The notes under the pieces: model-generated | Databases searched by the model: none | What the model was told of the DNA's origin: nothing | The model's input: the letters and a program-made list of their open reading frames with translations, nothing else | Part shown: positions 53,353 through 62,850 of the stretch, in pieces | How positions within the stretch are numbered: position 1 is the stretch's first letter | Layout: each line of letters opens with the position of its first letter | Position numbers and translations under genes: made by a program | NCBI GenBank assembly: GCA_019671005.1 | Contig: JAGYYJ010001656.1 | Span: 1 to 64,000 of the forward strand | Origin: Hibiscus mutabilis | Taxonomy: Eukaryota; Streptophyta; Magnoliopsida; Malvales; Malvaceae | Reading direction: 5' to 3' | Length of the DNA stretch: 64,000 nucleotides

Positions 53353-53471
53353 GGGGTGCAACAGGAGGACTTCCCAAGAGGTCACCCATCCTAGTACTAC
53401 TCTCGCCCATGCGCGCTTGACTGCGAAGTTCTGATGGGATCTGGTGCATTAGTGCTGGTATGATCGCACCC
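53353..53471 (-). rRNA. 5S rRNA gene C3
   Basis: 119 nt. Box A AGTCAAGCGCGC. Confidence 0.9.
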
Positions 53472-53625
53472 GTCATGTTCTGTATAATTAACTTACCTAA
53501 GGGCTACACGTTGCCTTTCTTTTTATCTCTAAATTCTTGAGATTTGAAGAAATAATAAAACCATGCGGGAAACGCGTCCCTATATCTACGGTTTGGCGAA
53601 AAAAAACACATGAGTCTCAAAATGA

Positions 53626-53741
53626 GGGGTGCAACAGGATGACTTCCCAAGAGGTCACCCATCCTAGTACTACTCGCCCAAGCACGCTTGACTCATTGAG
53701 AGTTGATGGGATCCGTGCATTAGTGCTGGTATGATCCACTC
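53626..53741 (-). rRNA. 5S rRNA gene C4, indel-bearing
   Basis: 116 nt. Carries GGATCCGTGC (one G lost) and CTCATTGAGAG around box A. Confidence 0.8.
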
Positions 53742-53896
53742 GTCATGTTTCTGCGCGATTAACTTATCTAAGGGCTACGCGTTGCCTTTCTTTTTATCTA
53801 TAAATTCTTGAGATTTGCAGAAATAATAAAACCATGCGAGAAACGTGTCCCTATATCTACGGTTCGGTGAATAAAAACTCAAGAGTCTCAAAAAGA

Positions 53897-54015
53897 GGAG
53901 TGCAACACGAGGACTTCCCAAGAGGTCACCCATCCTAGTACTACTCTCATCCAAGCATGCTTAACTATGGAGTTTTGATGGGATCCAGTGCATTAGTGCT
54001 GGTATGATTGCACCC
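53897..54015 (-). rRNA. 5S rRNA gene C5
   Basis: 119 nt. Box A AGTTAAGCATGC. Confidence 0.9.
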
Positions 54016-54169
54016 ATCATGTTTTGCGTGATTTACTTACCTAAGGGCTACGTGTTGCCTTTCTTTTTATCTCTAAATTCTTGAGATTTGCAGAAATAAT
54101 AAAACCATGCGGGAAACGGGTCCCTATATCTACGGTTTGGGGGGAAAAAACACAAGAGTCTCAAAAAGA

Positions 54170-54287
54170 GGGGTGCAACATGAGGACTTCCCAAGAGGTC
54201 ACCCATCCTAGTACTACTCTCGCCCAAGCACGCTTTACTACGGAGATTTGATGGGATCCGGTGCATTAGTGCTGGTATGAACGCACC
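54170..54287 (-). rRNA. 5S rRNA gene C6
   Basis: 118 nt. Box A AGTAAAGCGTGC; 5' end lost one base (GGTGCG). Confidence 0.87.
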
Positions 54288-54443
54288 GTCATGTTTTGCG
54301 CGATTAACTTACCTAAGGGCTGGCTACGCATTGCCTTTTTTTTTATCTAAAAATTTGAGATTTGAAGAAATAATAAAACCATGCTGGAAACGCGTCCCTA
54401 TATCTACGGTTTGGTGAAAAAAAACACAAGAGTCTCAAAAAGA

Positions 54444-54556
54444 GGGGTGCAACACAAGAACTTCCCAAGAGGTCACCCAACCTAGTACTACTCGCCAAGC
54501 ACGCTTAATCATGGGTTTGATGGGATCCGTGCATTAGTGTTGGTATGATAGCACCC
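54444..54556 (-). rRNA. 5S rRNA gene C7, indel-bearing
   Basis: 113 nt, with losses at CTCTCGCCC, ACTGCGG, GTTCTG and CCGGTG. Confidence 0.78.
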
Positions 54557-54710
54557 ACCATGTTCTGCGCGATTAACTTACCTAAGGTCTACGCGTTGCC
54601 TTTCTTTTTATCTCTAAATTCTTGAGATTTGGAGAAATAATAAAACCATGCGGGAAACGCGTCCCTATATCTACGGTTTGGTGTAAAAAAACACATGAGT
54701 TTCAAAAAGA

Positions 54711-54830
54711 TGGGTGCAACACGAGGACTTCCCAAGAGGTCACCCATCCTAGTACTACTTTCGCCCAAGCACGCTTGACCCTCGGAGTTCTGATAAGATC
54801 CGCTGCATTAGTACTGGTATGATCGCACCC
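54711..54830 (-). rRNA. 5S rRNA gene C8
   Basis: 120 nt, one extra base beside box A (GACCCTCGG); 5' end GGGTGCGATC. Confidence 0.85.
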
Positions 54831-54986
54831 GTCATGTTCTGCGCGATTAACTTACCTAAGGGCTACGACGTTGCCTTTCTTTTTATCTCTAAATTCTTGA
54901 GATTTGAAGAAATAATAAAACCATGCGGGAAACACGTCCCTATATCTAAGATTTGGTGAAAAAAAAATACAAGAGTCTCAAAAAGA

Positions 54987-55104
54987 GGGTGCAACACGAG
55001 GACTTCCCAAGAGGTCACCCATCCTAGTACTACTCTAGCCCAAGCATGCTTGATCAACGGAGTTTCGATGGGATCCGTGCATTAGTGCTAGTATGATCGC
55101 ACCC
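54987..55104 (-). rRNA. 5S rRNA gene C9, indel-bearing
   Basis: 118 nt; GATCAACGGAG replaces GACTGCGGAG and CCGTGC replaces CCGGTGC. Confidence 0.82.
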
Positions 55105-55259
55105 ACCATGTTTTGCGCGATTAACTTACCTAAGGGCTACGCTTGCCTTTCTTTTTTATCTCTAAATTCTTGAGATTTGGAGAAATAATAAAACCATGCG
55201 GGAAACACGTCCCTATATTTCTACAATTTGGTGAAAAAAACACATGAGTCTCAAAAAGA

Positions 55260-55378
55260 GGGTGCAACACGAGGACTTACCAAGAGGTCACCCATCCTAG
55301 TACTACTCTCGCCAAGCACGCTTAAATCGCTGGAGTTCTGATTGGGATCCGTGCATTAGTGATGGTATGATCGCACTC
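55260..55378 (-). rRNA. 5S rRNA gene C10, indel-bearing
   Basis: 119 nt only by compensating indels (CTCGCCAAG, AATCGCTGGAG, CCGTGC). Confidence 0.8.
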
Positions 55379-55530
55379 CATCATGTTTCGCAAGATTAAC
55401 TTACCTAAGGGTTACGTTGCCTTTCTTTTATCTCTAAATTCTTGAGATTTGAAGAAATAATAAAACCATACGGAAAATGCATCCCTATATCTACGATTTT
55501 GTTGAAAAAAACACAGAGTCAAAAAAAAGA

Positions 55531-55646
55531 GGGTGCAACATGAGGACTTCCCAAGAGGTCAACCATCCTAGTACTACTCGCCCAAGCATGCTTTGATCGC
55601 GGAGTTCTTATGGGATCCGTGCATTAGTTCTCGTATGATCGCACCC
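55531..55646 (-). rRNA. 5S rRNA gene C11, indel-bearing
   Basis: 116 nt; GATCGCGGAG and CCGTGC variants, TTCTCGTATG for TGCTGGTATG. Confidence 0.8.
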
Positions 55647-55799
55647 ATCATGTTTCGCGTGATTAACTTACCTAAAGGGCTACACGCCTTTTCTTTTTAT
55701 CTCTAAATTCTTGAGATTTGAAGAAATAATAAAACCATGCGGGAAACGCGTCCCTATATCTACGGTTTGGTGAAAAAAAACACAGGAGACTCAAAAAGA

Positions 55800-55918
55800 G
55801 GGGTGCAACACGATGACTTCCCAAAAGGTCACCCATCCTAGTACTACTCTCGCCCAGGCACGCTTAACTATGAAGTTCTAATGGGATCCAGTACATTAGT
55901 GCTGGTATGATCGCACTC
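55800..55918 (-). rRNA. 5S rRNA gene C12
   Basis: 119 nt. Box A consensus AGTTAAGCGTGC; 5' end GAGTGCGATC. Confidence 0.9.
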
Positions 55919-56070
55919 GTCATGTTCTGGGCGATTAACTTACCTAAGGGCTACCCGTTGCCTTTCTTTTTATCTCTAAATTCTTGAGATTTGGAGAAAT
56001 AATAAAACCATGCGGGAAATGTGCCCCTATATCTACAATTTGGTGAAAAAACACATGAGTCACAAAAAGA

Positions 56071-56189
56071 GGGGTGTAACACGAGGACTTCCCAAGAGGA
56101 CACCCATCCAAGTACTACTCTCTCCCAAGCACGCTTCACTGTGATGTTCTGATGGGATGCGGTGCATTAGTGCTGGTATGATCGCACCC
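56071..56189 (-). rRNA. 5S rRNA gene C13
   Basis: 119 nt. Box A AGTGAAGCGTGC; box C GGATGGGTGTCC. Near twin of C23. Confidence 0.9.
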
Positions 56190-56343
56190 GTCATGTAATA
56201 CACGATTAACTTACCTAAGGGCTAAGCGTTGCCTTTCTTTTTATCTCTAAATTCTTGAGATTTGGAGAAATAATAAAACCATGCGGGAAATGCGTCCCTA
56301 TATCTACGGTTTGATGAATAAAAACACATGAGTCTCAAAAAGA

Positions 56344-56462
56344 GGGGTGTAACACGAGGACTTCCCAAGAGGTCACCCATCTTAGTGCTACTCTCGCCCA
56401 AACAAGCTTAACTGCGGGGTTCTGATGGGATCCGGTGCATTAGTGCTGGTATGGTCGCACCC
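56344..56462 (-). rRNA. 5S rRNA gene C14
   Basis: 119 nt. Box A AGTTAAGCTTGT; near twin of C24. Confidence 0.9.
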
Positions 56463-56612
56463 GTCATGTTCTGCGCAATTAACTTACCTAAGGGCTACGC
56501 GTTATCTTTCTTTTTCTCTCTAAAGTTTTGAGATTTGGAGAAATAATAAAACCATGCGGGAAACGTCCCTATATATATGGTTTGGTGAAAAAAAACATGA
56601 GTCCCAAAAAAA

Positions 56613-56730
56613 AGGGAGCAAACACAAGGACTTCCCAACAGGTCACCCATCCTAGTACTACTCTCGCCAAACACATTTGATCATGGAGTTCTGATGAGAT
56701 CCGTGCATTAAGTATCGTATGGTCGCACCC
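56613..56730 (-). rRNA. 5S rRNA gene C15, indel-bearing
   Basis: About 118 nt; 3' end rearranged (TTTGCTCCC), AGTATCGTATGG near the 5' end. Resembles C25. Confidence 0.8.
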
Positions 56731-56878
56731 TCATGTTCTCGCGCGATTAACTTACCTATGGCTACATTGCCTTTCTTTTTATCTCTAAATTTTGAGATTT
56801 GAAGAAATAATAAAACCATCCGGGAAACACGTCCCTATATCTACGGTTTGGTGAAAAAAAATAAGAGTCAAAAAAAGA

Positions 56879-56898
56879 GGGGTGCAACACGAGGACTT
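56879..56898 (-). pseudogene. 5S rRNA 3'-end fragment C16 beside variant module
   Basis: 20 nt of 5S 3' end before the module. Confidence 0.8.
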
Positions 56899-57446
56899 AT
56901 ATGTTGTGCATGTTAGAAAGTTATATATATAATTATTATTTTTCTAATTGATTTGAACCAATGACCAACAATAAAAACGTAGGCTTTACTTAAAAATTGA
57001 ATTTTGTACTCGTGTTAATATACAATCACATATTATTTACCTTAAATGGGAAGAGGGAATAAAAAAGGAAATAAAGCAACTTATATAATGCGTATGTGCA
57101 AAAGTTAAAAATATGATTATTATGTTTCTAATTGATTTGAAACCAAGGGCCAACAATTAAAAATATAAGCTTTTACCATCATTCCATGTTATTTTTTTGT
57201 GTTTATTATACAATCTAATACTATTTACCTTAAAACAAACGTAATTAAACAATAGCCATTTCCATCCATGTACCAAATCTATATAAATAATGATAAATGC
57301 ATTAGTGCAAAAAAAATCAAAATTTTAAGTTTGGTAAGTTAATAAAAAAGAGGTTAAAATGTAAAAGTTTTGATAAACACTAAACAAATTAAATTTAAAA
57401 GCCTAAACGAGGTTGTTTTCAAAGAAAACGGTGGGAAGACGACACA
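56896..57446 (-). repeat. Variant 5S spacer module, copy 4
   Basis: About 551 bp; both box-B-like words have lost one G (GGTTCAAATC-A). Confidence 0.8.
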
Positions 57447-57495
57447 TCCCTATATATACGGTTTTGTGAAAAAAAACACATGAGTCTCAAAAAGA

Positions 57496-57615
57496 GGGGT
57501 GCAACACGAAGACTTCCCAAGAGGTCACCCATCCTAGTACTACTCTCGCCAAGCACGCTTTTTGATGTGGAGTTCTGATGGGATCAATGATTATTAGTGC
57601 CGGTATGATCGCACC
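57496..57615 (-). rRNA. 5S rRNA gene C17, indel-bearing
   Basis: 120 nt; box A region rewritten (CTTTTTGATGTGG), GGATCAATGATTATTAG near the 5' end. Confidence 0.8.
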
Positions 57616-57771
57616 ATCATGTTCTCGCGCGCGATTAACTTACCTAAGGGCTACGCATTGCCTTTCTTTTTATCTCTAAATTATTGAGATTTGAAGAAAT
57701 AATAAAACCATGCGGGAAACACGGCCGTATATCTACGATTTTGTGAAAAAAACACAGGAGTCTCAAAAAGA

Positions 57772-57889
57772 GGGGTGCAACACGAGGACTTCCCAAGAGG
57801 TCACCGATCCTAGACTACCCTCGCCCAAGCATGCTTGACTGTGGAGTTCTGATGGGATTCGATGCATTAGTGCTAGTATGATCGCACCT
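57772..57889 (-). rRNA. 5S rRNA gene C18
   Basis: 118 nt. Box A AGTCAAGCATGC; box C GGATCGGTGACC. Confidence 0.87.
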
Positions 57890-58042
57890 ATCATGTTCTG
57901 CGCGATTAACTTACCTATGGGCTACGCGCTACCTTTCTTTTTATCTCTAAATTCTTGAGATTTGGAGAAATAATAAAACCATGCGAAAAAACGTCCCTAT
58001 ATCTACAGTTTGGTGAAAAAAACTACAGGAGTCTCAAAAAGA

Positions 58043-58161
58043 GGGGTGCAACACGAGGACTTCCAAAGAGGTCTCCCATCCTAGTGCTACTCTCGCCCAA
58101 GAACGCTTGACTGCGGAGTTCTGATGGGATCCGGTTCATTAGTGCTGGTATGATCGCACCT
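58043..58161 (-). rRNA. 5S rRNA gene C19
   Basis: 119 nt. Box A AGTCAAGCGTTC; twin of C29. Confidence 0.88.
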
Positions 58162-58317
58162 GGCCATGTTTTTTGCGCGATTAACTTACCTAAGGGCTAC
58201 GTTGTTGCCTTTCTTTTTATCTCTAAATTTTGAGATTTGAAGAAATAATAAAAACATCAGGGAAACACGTCCCTATATCTACGGTTTGGTTAAAAAAACA
58301 CACGAGTCTCAAAAAGA

Positions 58318-58337
58318 GGGTTGCAACACAAGGACTT
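58318..58337 (-). pseudogene. 5S rRNA 3'-end fragment C20 beside variant module
   Basis: 20 nt of 5S 3' end before the module. Confidence 0.8.
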
Positions 58338-58876
58338 ATATGATGTGCATGTTAGAAAGTTATAAATATAATTATTATTTTTCTAATTGGATTTGAACCA
58401 ATGACCAATAATGAAAATGTAGGCTTCTACGATAAATTGAACTTTTACCCTTGTGTTAATATACAATCACATATTATTTACCTTAAATGCAGTATGAATA
58501 AAAAAGGAAATAAACCAACTTATATGATGCGTATGTTCAAAAGTTAAAAATATGATTATTACGTTTCTAATTGATTTGAACCAAGGACCAACAATTAAAA
58601 ATATAAGCTTTTACCATCATTCCATGTTATACTTTTGTGTTTATTATACGATCTAATACTATTTACCTTAAAACAAATGTAATTAAACAATAGTCATTTC
58701 CATCCATGTACCAAATTTATATAAATAATGATACATTGTTGTGCAAAAATCAAATTTTTAAGTTTGTAAGTTAAAAAAATAGGTTAAAAATGTAAAAATT
58801 TTGATAAACACAAAAAGTTAAATTTAAAATCTCTAAATTTTTGTTTTCAAGAAAAAATAAAACCAGGTGGAAAACA
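58335..58876 (-). repeat. Variant 5S spacer module, copy 5
   Basis: About 542 bp; its tail (58830-58876) is a mosaic that takes up words of the ordinary spacer (CTCTAAATTTTTG, AATAAAACCA), from gene conversion or from consensus error. Confidence 0.78.
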
Positions 58877-58923
58877 TCCCTATATATACGGATTGGAAAA
58901 AAAACACACGAGTCTCAAAAAGA

Positions 58924-59038
58924 GGGGTGCAACTAGAAGACTTCCTAAGAGGTCACCCATCCTAGAACTACTCGCCCAAACACGCTTGATCATGGAGTTC
59001 GATGGAATCCGTCCATTAGTGCCGCTATGATCGCATCT
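58924..59038 (-). rRNA. 5S rRNA gene C21, indel-bearing
   Basis: 115 nt; GATCATGGAGTTCGATGG replaces the box A flank. Confidence 0.78.
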
Positions 59039-59187
59039 GGCCATGTTCTGCGCGATTAACTTACCTAAAGGCTACGATTGCCTTTATTTTTATCTCTAAA
59101 TTTTGAGAATTGAAGAAATAAGAAAACCGTATGGGAAACGAGTCCCTATATCTACGGTTTGGAAAAAAACACAAAGTCTCAAAAAGA

Positions 59188-59300
59188 GGGGTGCAACACG
59201 AGGACTTCCCAAGAGGTCACCCATCCTAGTAGTACTCGCCAAGCACGCTTGATCTGCGAGTTTGATGGTATCCGTGCATTAGTGCTGGTATAATCGCACT
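59188..59300 (-). rRNA. 5S rRNA gene C22, indel-bearing
   Basis: 113 nt; losses at CTCGCC, GATCTGCGAG and CCGTGC. Confidence 0.77.
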
Positions 59301-59450
59301 ATCATGTTTTGCGCGATTAACTTACCTAAGGGCTTTGTGTTGCCTTTCTTTTATCTCTAAATTTTGAGATTTGGAGAAATAATAAAACCATGCGGGAAAT
59401 GTGTCCCTATATCTACGATTTGGTGAAAAAACACATGAGTCTCAAAAAGA

Positions 59451-59568
59451 GGGGTGCAACACGAGGACTTCCAAGAGGACACCCATCCAAGTACTACTCT
59501 CGCCCAACCACGCTTCACTGTGAAGTTCTGATGGGATGCGGTGCATTAATGCTGGTATTATCGCACTG
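59451..59568 (-). rRNA. 5S rRNA gene C23
   Basis: 118 nt. Box A AGTGAAGCGTGG; 5' end altered (CAGTGCGATA). Confidence 0.85.
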
Positions 59569-59721
59569 GCCATGTTCTCGCACGATTAACTTACCTAAGG
59601 GCTATGCGTTGCCTTTTTTTTATCTCTAAATTTTGAGATTTGGAGAAATAATAAAACCATGCGGGAAACACATCCCTATATCTACGGTTTGATGAAAAAA
59701 AACACATGAGTCTCAAAAAGA

Positions 59722-59839
59722 GGGGTGCAACACGAGGACTTCCAAGAGGTCACCCATCCTAGTGCTACTCTGGCCCAAGCAAGCTTAACTTTGGGGTTCT
59801 GATAGGATCCGGTGCATTAGTGCTGGTATGGTCGCACCC
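59722..59839 (-). rRNA. 5S rRNA gene C24
   Basis: 118 nt. Box A AGTTAAGCTTGC. Confidence 0.88.
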
Positions 59840-59992
59840 GTCATGTTCTGCGCGATTAACTTACCTAAGGGCTACGCGTTGTCTTTCTTTTTCTCTCTAA
59901 ATTTTTGAGATTTTTAGAAATAATAAAACCATGCGGGAAACGCTTCCCTATATCTATGGTTTGGTGAAGAAAAACACAGGAGTCTCAAAAAA

Positions 59993-60111
59993 GGGGAGCA
60001 ACACAAGGACTTCCCAAGAGGTCACCCATTCTAGTACTACTCTCGCCCAAGCACGTTTGACTACGGAGTTCTGATGAGATCCAGTGCATTAATACTTGTA
60101 TGGTCGCACCC
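59993..60111 (-). rRNA. 5S rRNA gene C25
   Basis: 119 nt. Box A AGTCAAACGTGC; 3' end TTGCTCCCC. Confidence 0.88.
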
Positions 60112-60264
60112 GTCATGTTCTGCGCGATTAACTTACCTAAGGGCTACGTGTTGCCTTTCTTTTATCTCTAAATTCTTGAGATTTGAAGAAATAATAAAAC
60201 CATGGGGAAACACGTCCCTATATATCTACGGTTTGGTGAAAAAAACACATGAGTCTCAAAAAGA

Positions 60265-60284
60265 GGGGTGCAACATGAGGACTT
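60265..60284 (-). pseudogene. 5S rRNA 3'-end fragment C26 beside variant module
   Basis: 20 nt of 5S 3' end before the module. Confidence 0.8.
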
Positions 60285-60828
60285 ATATGTTGTGCATGTT
60301 AGAAAGTTATAAATATAATTATTATTTTTCTAATTGGATTTGAACCAATGACCAACAATAAAAACGTAGGCTTCTACTTAAAAATTGAATTTGTACCCTT
60401 GTGTTAATATACAATCACATATTATTTACCTTAAATGCAAGAGGAATAAAAAAGGAAATAAAGCAACTTATATAATGCGTATGTTCAAAAGTTAAAAATA
60501 TGATTATTATGTTTCTAATTGATTTGAACCAAGGACCAACAATTAAAAATATAAGCTTTTACCATCATTCCATGTTATACTTTTTGTGTTTATTATACAA
60601 TCTAATACTATTTACCTTTAAAACAAACGTAATTAAACAATAGCCATTTCCATCCATGTGCCAAATTTATATAAATAATGATAAATTGTTGTGCAAAAAT
60701 CAAAATTTTAAGTTTGGTAAGTTAATAAAAAGAGGTTAAAAATGTAAAAGTTTTGATAAACACTAAACAAATTAAATTTAAAAGCCCAAACGAGGTTGTT
60801 TTCAAACAAAACGGTGGCAAGGCGACAC
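60282..60828 (-). repeat. Variant 5S spacer module, copy 6
   Basis: About 547 bp; first box-B-like word intact, second one G short. Shares TATATGTTGTGC and CTTAAAAATTG changes with copy 4, so the two are closest relatives. Confidence 0.8.
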
Positions 60829-60883
60829 ATCCCTATATATACGGTTTTGTGAAGAAAAAAAAAACACATGAGTCTCAAAAAGA

Positions 60884-60994
60884 GGGGTGCAACATGAAGA
60901 CTTCCCAAGAGGTCACTATCCTAGTACTCGCCAAGCACGCTTTGATCATGGAGTTCGATGGGATCCGTGCATTAGTGCTGGTATGATCGCACCC
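60884..60994 (-). rRNA. 5S rRNA gene C27, indel-bearing
   Basis: 111 nt; box C and box A flanks lost several bases. Confidence 0.77.
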
Positions 60995-61147
60995 GTCATG
61001 TTCTGCGCGATTAACTTACCTAAGGGTTACGCGTTGCCTTTCTTTTTATCTCTAAATTCTTGAGATTTGAAGAAATAATAAAACCATGCGGGAAACGCGT
61101 CCTTATATCTACGGTTTGGTGAAAAAAACATAGGAGTCTCAAAAAGA

Positions 61148-61266
61148 GGGGTGCAACACGAGAACTTCCCAAGAGGTCACCCATCCTAGTACTACTCTTG
61201 CCCAAGCACGCTTGACTGCGGAGTTCTGATGGGATCCGGTGCATTAGTACTGGTATGATCGCACCC
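61148..61266 (-). rRNA. 5S rRNA gene C28
   Basis: 119 nt and clean: 5' end GGGTGCGATC, box A AGTCAAGCGTGC, box C consensus. Confidence 0.94.
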
Positions 61267-61419
61267 ATCATGTTCTGCGTGATTAACTTACCTAAGGGCT
61301 ACGCGTTACCTTTCTTTTTATCTCTAAATTCTTGAGATTTGGAGAAATAATAAAACCATGCTGAAAAACGTCCCTATATCTACAGTTTGGTGAAAAAAAC
61401 TACAGGAGTCTCAAAAAGA

Positions 61420-61538
61420 GGGGTGCATCATGAGGACTTCCAAAGATGTCACCCATCCTAGTGCTACTCTCACCCAAGAACGCTTGACTGCGGAGTTCTG
61501 ATGGGATCCGGTTCATTAGTGCTGGTATGATCGCACCC
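61420..61538 (-). rRNA. 5S rRNA gene C29
   Basis: 119 nt. Box A AGTCAAGCGTTC; box C GGATGGGTGACA. Last 5S gene before the third Athila copy. Confidence 0.9.
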
Positions 61539-61653
61539 ATCATGTTTCGCGCGATTAACTTACCTAAGGGCTATTTGCCATTGCCTTTCTTTTATCTCTA
61601 AATTCTTGAGATTTGAAGAAATAATAAAACCATGCGGGAAACACGTCCCTATA

Positions 61654-62638
61654 AAATAGCAAGAGATTTCGACAATTCAAGAGAGAGAGCAAGAGGGAAA
61701 TTTCGGCAAGTCCAAGTAGGGAGGAGAGAATTTTCGACAAGCATCAAGGGCAAGGAGGATTTCGACATGCCTCTTCCTTCATCTTTGTTCGATTGGGTTC
61801 ATGCTAGGGATTAATTATCTTGTGTTTTTTTGGAACCTAGCCATGAACTAAATTTACTTGGCTATGGTTATTGTGTTTTGTGGTTGTGAGAAACTATTGG
61901 TTTTTGTTTAGGTAATAAGAGTTTGCACTTTTCTATTTCAAGGTTTATTCATTCTGGTTCCTATTATTGTTTATGAGTGAATTGGGAGAGGATCTCGTGA
62001 TTTCATCCATTTATCTAATATCGGGAGAGTTAGATTCAAGAAACGAATGAATATGATCTTTATGCAATCCAATGATGGTGAAGATTAATCCGCTTAGGAA
62101 TAAGTTAAGGATTTCAACGCTAAGAGGAGCGCAAGATTGGTTGTTGTTCACCCTTGATTCACGCAGGATGTATTATCAAGGCATGCACAAGTAGCTAGAG
62201 TTTCGACTTAGGATAAGAAGAAACCATTGAAGAACGCCCGCCAACCTTGAAGTTGCTGCCTGGGCCGCCCAAGTAGTTGCCCAACTAGTCGCCAAGCAAC
62301 CATCAATTAGTTGCCAAGGCAACCTCACAGTAAGTCGCCACGGCAACCGAGTTGCCCATGCACTTTTTTTACCAAGACAATCCAATCGCTATCACACCTC
62401 AACTCACGATAACCTAGCCTATCTCTCTCAATTGAATTCATCTTTTTATTTTATTTTATTGCTTTCTAGATTAGTTATTAGTTAAACTTCTATAATCCTT
62501 TACTTGTGTTTTTACTTTTTTAAAGGCAAGAGACTAGATTCTTGAAGTGGCACCAATCCTCGTGGAGACGATATCTTTTATACTATAACTTATGACGTGT
62601 ATACTTGCACAATTATGTAGCACTTATTACGCGCAACA
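61654..62638 (+). repeat. 5' LTR of Athila copy 3, truncated
   Basis: 985 bp from just after the TATA word to ACGCGCAACA. It corresponds to the R-U5 side of the other LTRs in reverse complement. TTGCC-NN-GGCAA motifs near 62311 and 62336 are partly decayed. Confidence 0.88.
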
Positions 62639-62646
62639 AGTTTTTT

Positions 62647-62662
62647 TGGCGCCGCTGTCGGG
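62647..62662 (+). other. Athila copy 3 primer binding site
   Basis: TGGCGCCGCTGTCGGG, close to the tRNA-Asp complement; here the first eight bases are the perfect TGGCGCCG. Confidence 0.82.
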
Positions 62663-62850
62663 ATTGGCAATAGCAACTTTGTTTTTTTTTCTTGCACTTT
62701 CTTTTATTTTTCTTGTTTAAAATTCAAAGGGCTAACAAACTTTGGTTTTGCATTGGTATATGACTGGCAAGACCGACTTCACCGTAATATCCCTTTGATC
62801 CGTAAATCGAACGAACCTTACAAAGACTTAGACGAAGGATAAGAGAAGCA

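Larger units (their letters stand above)
52808..61653 (-). repeat. 5S rDNA tandem array C
   Basis: Continuation of array B after Athila-2. It holds about 26 near full-length genes and three variant modules. Genes C1 to C3 repeat the subfamily order seen just left of the insertion (B30, B31) and in B27. Patches at about 53.6-55.7 and 56.5-61 kb carry recurrent small indels; 52.8-53.6 and 55.7-56.5 kb are clean. Confidence 0.96.

Noticed and set aside
7035..61653. CRISPR-like regular repeats
   Set aside because: The period of about 272 bp, the 5S rRNA sequence and the plant retrotransposon context identify rDNA; there are no short spaced repeats with unique spacers.
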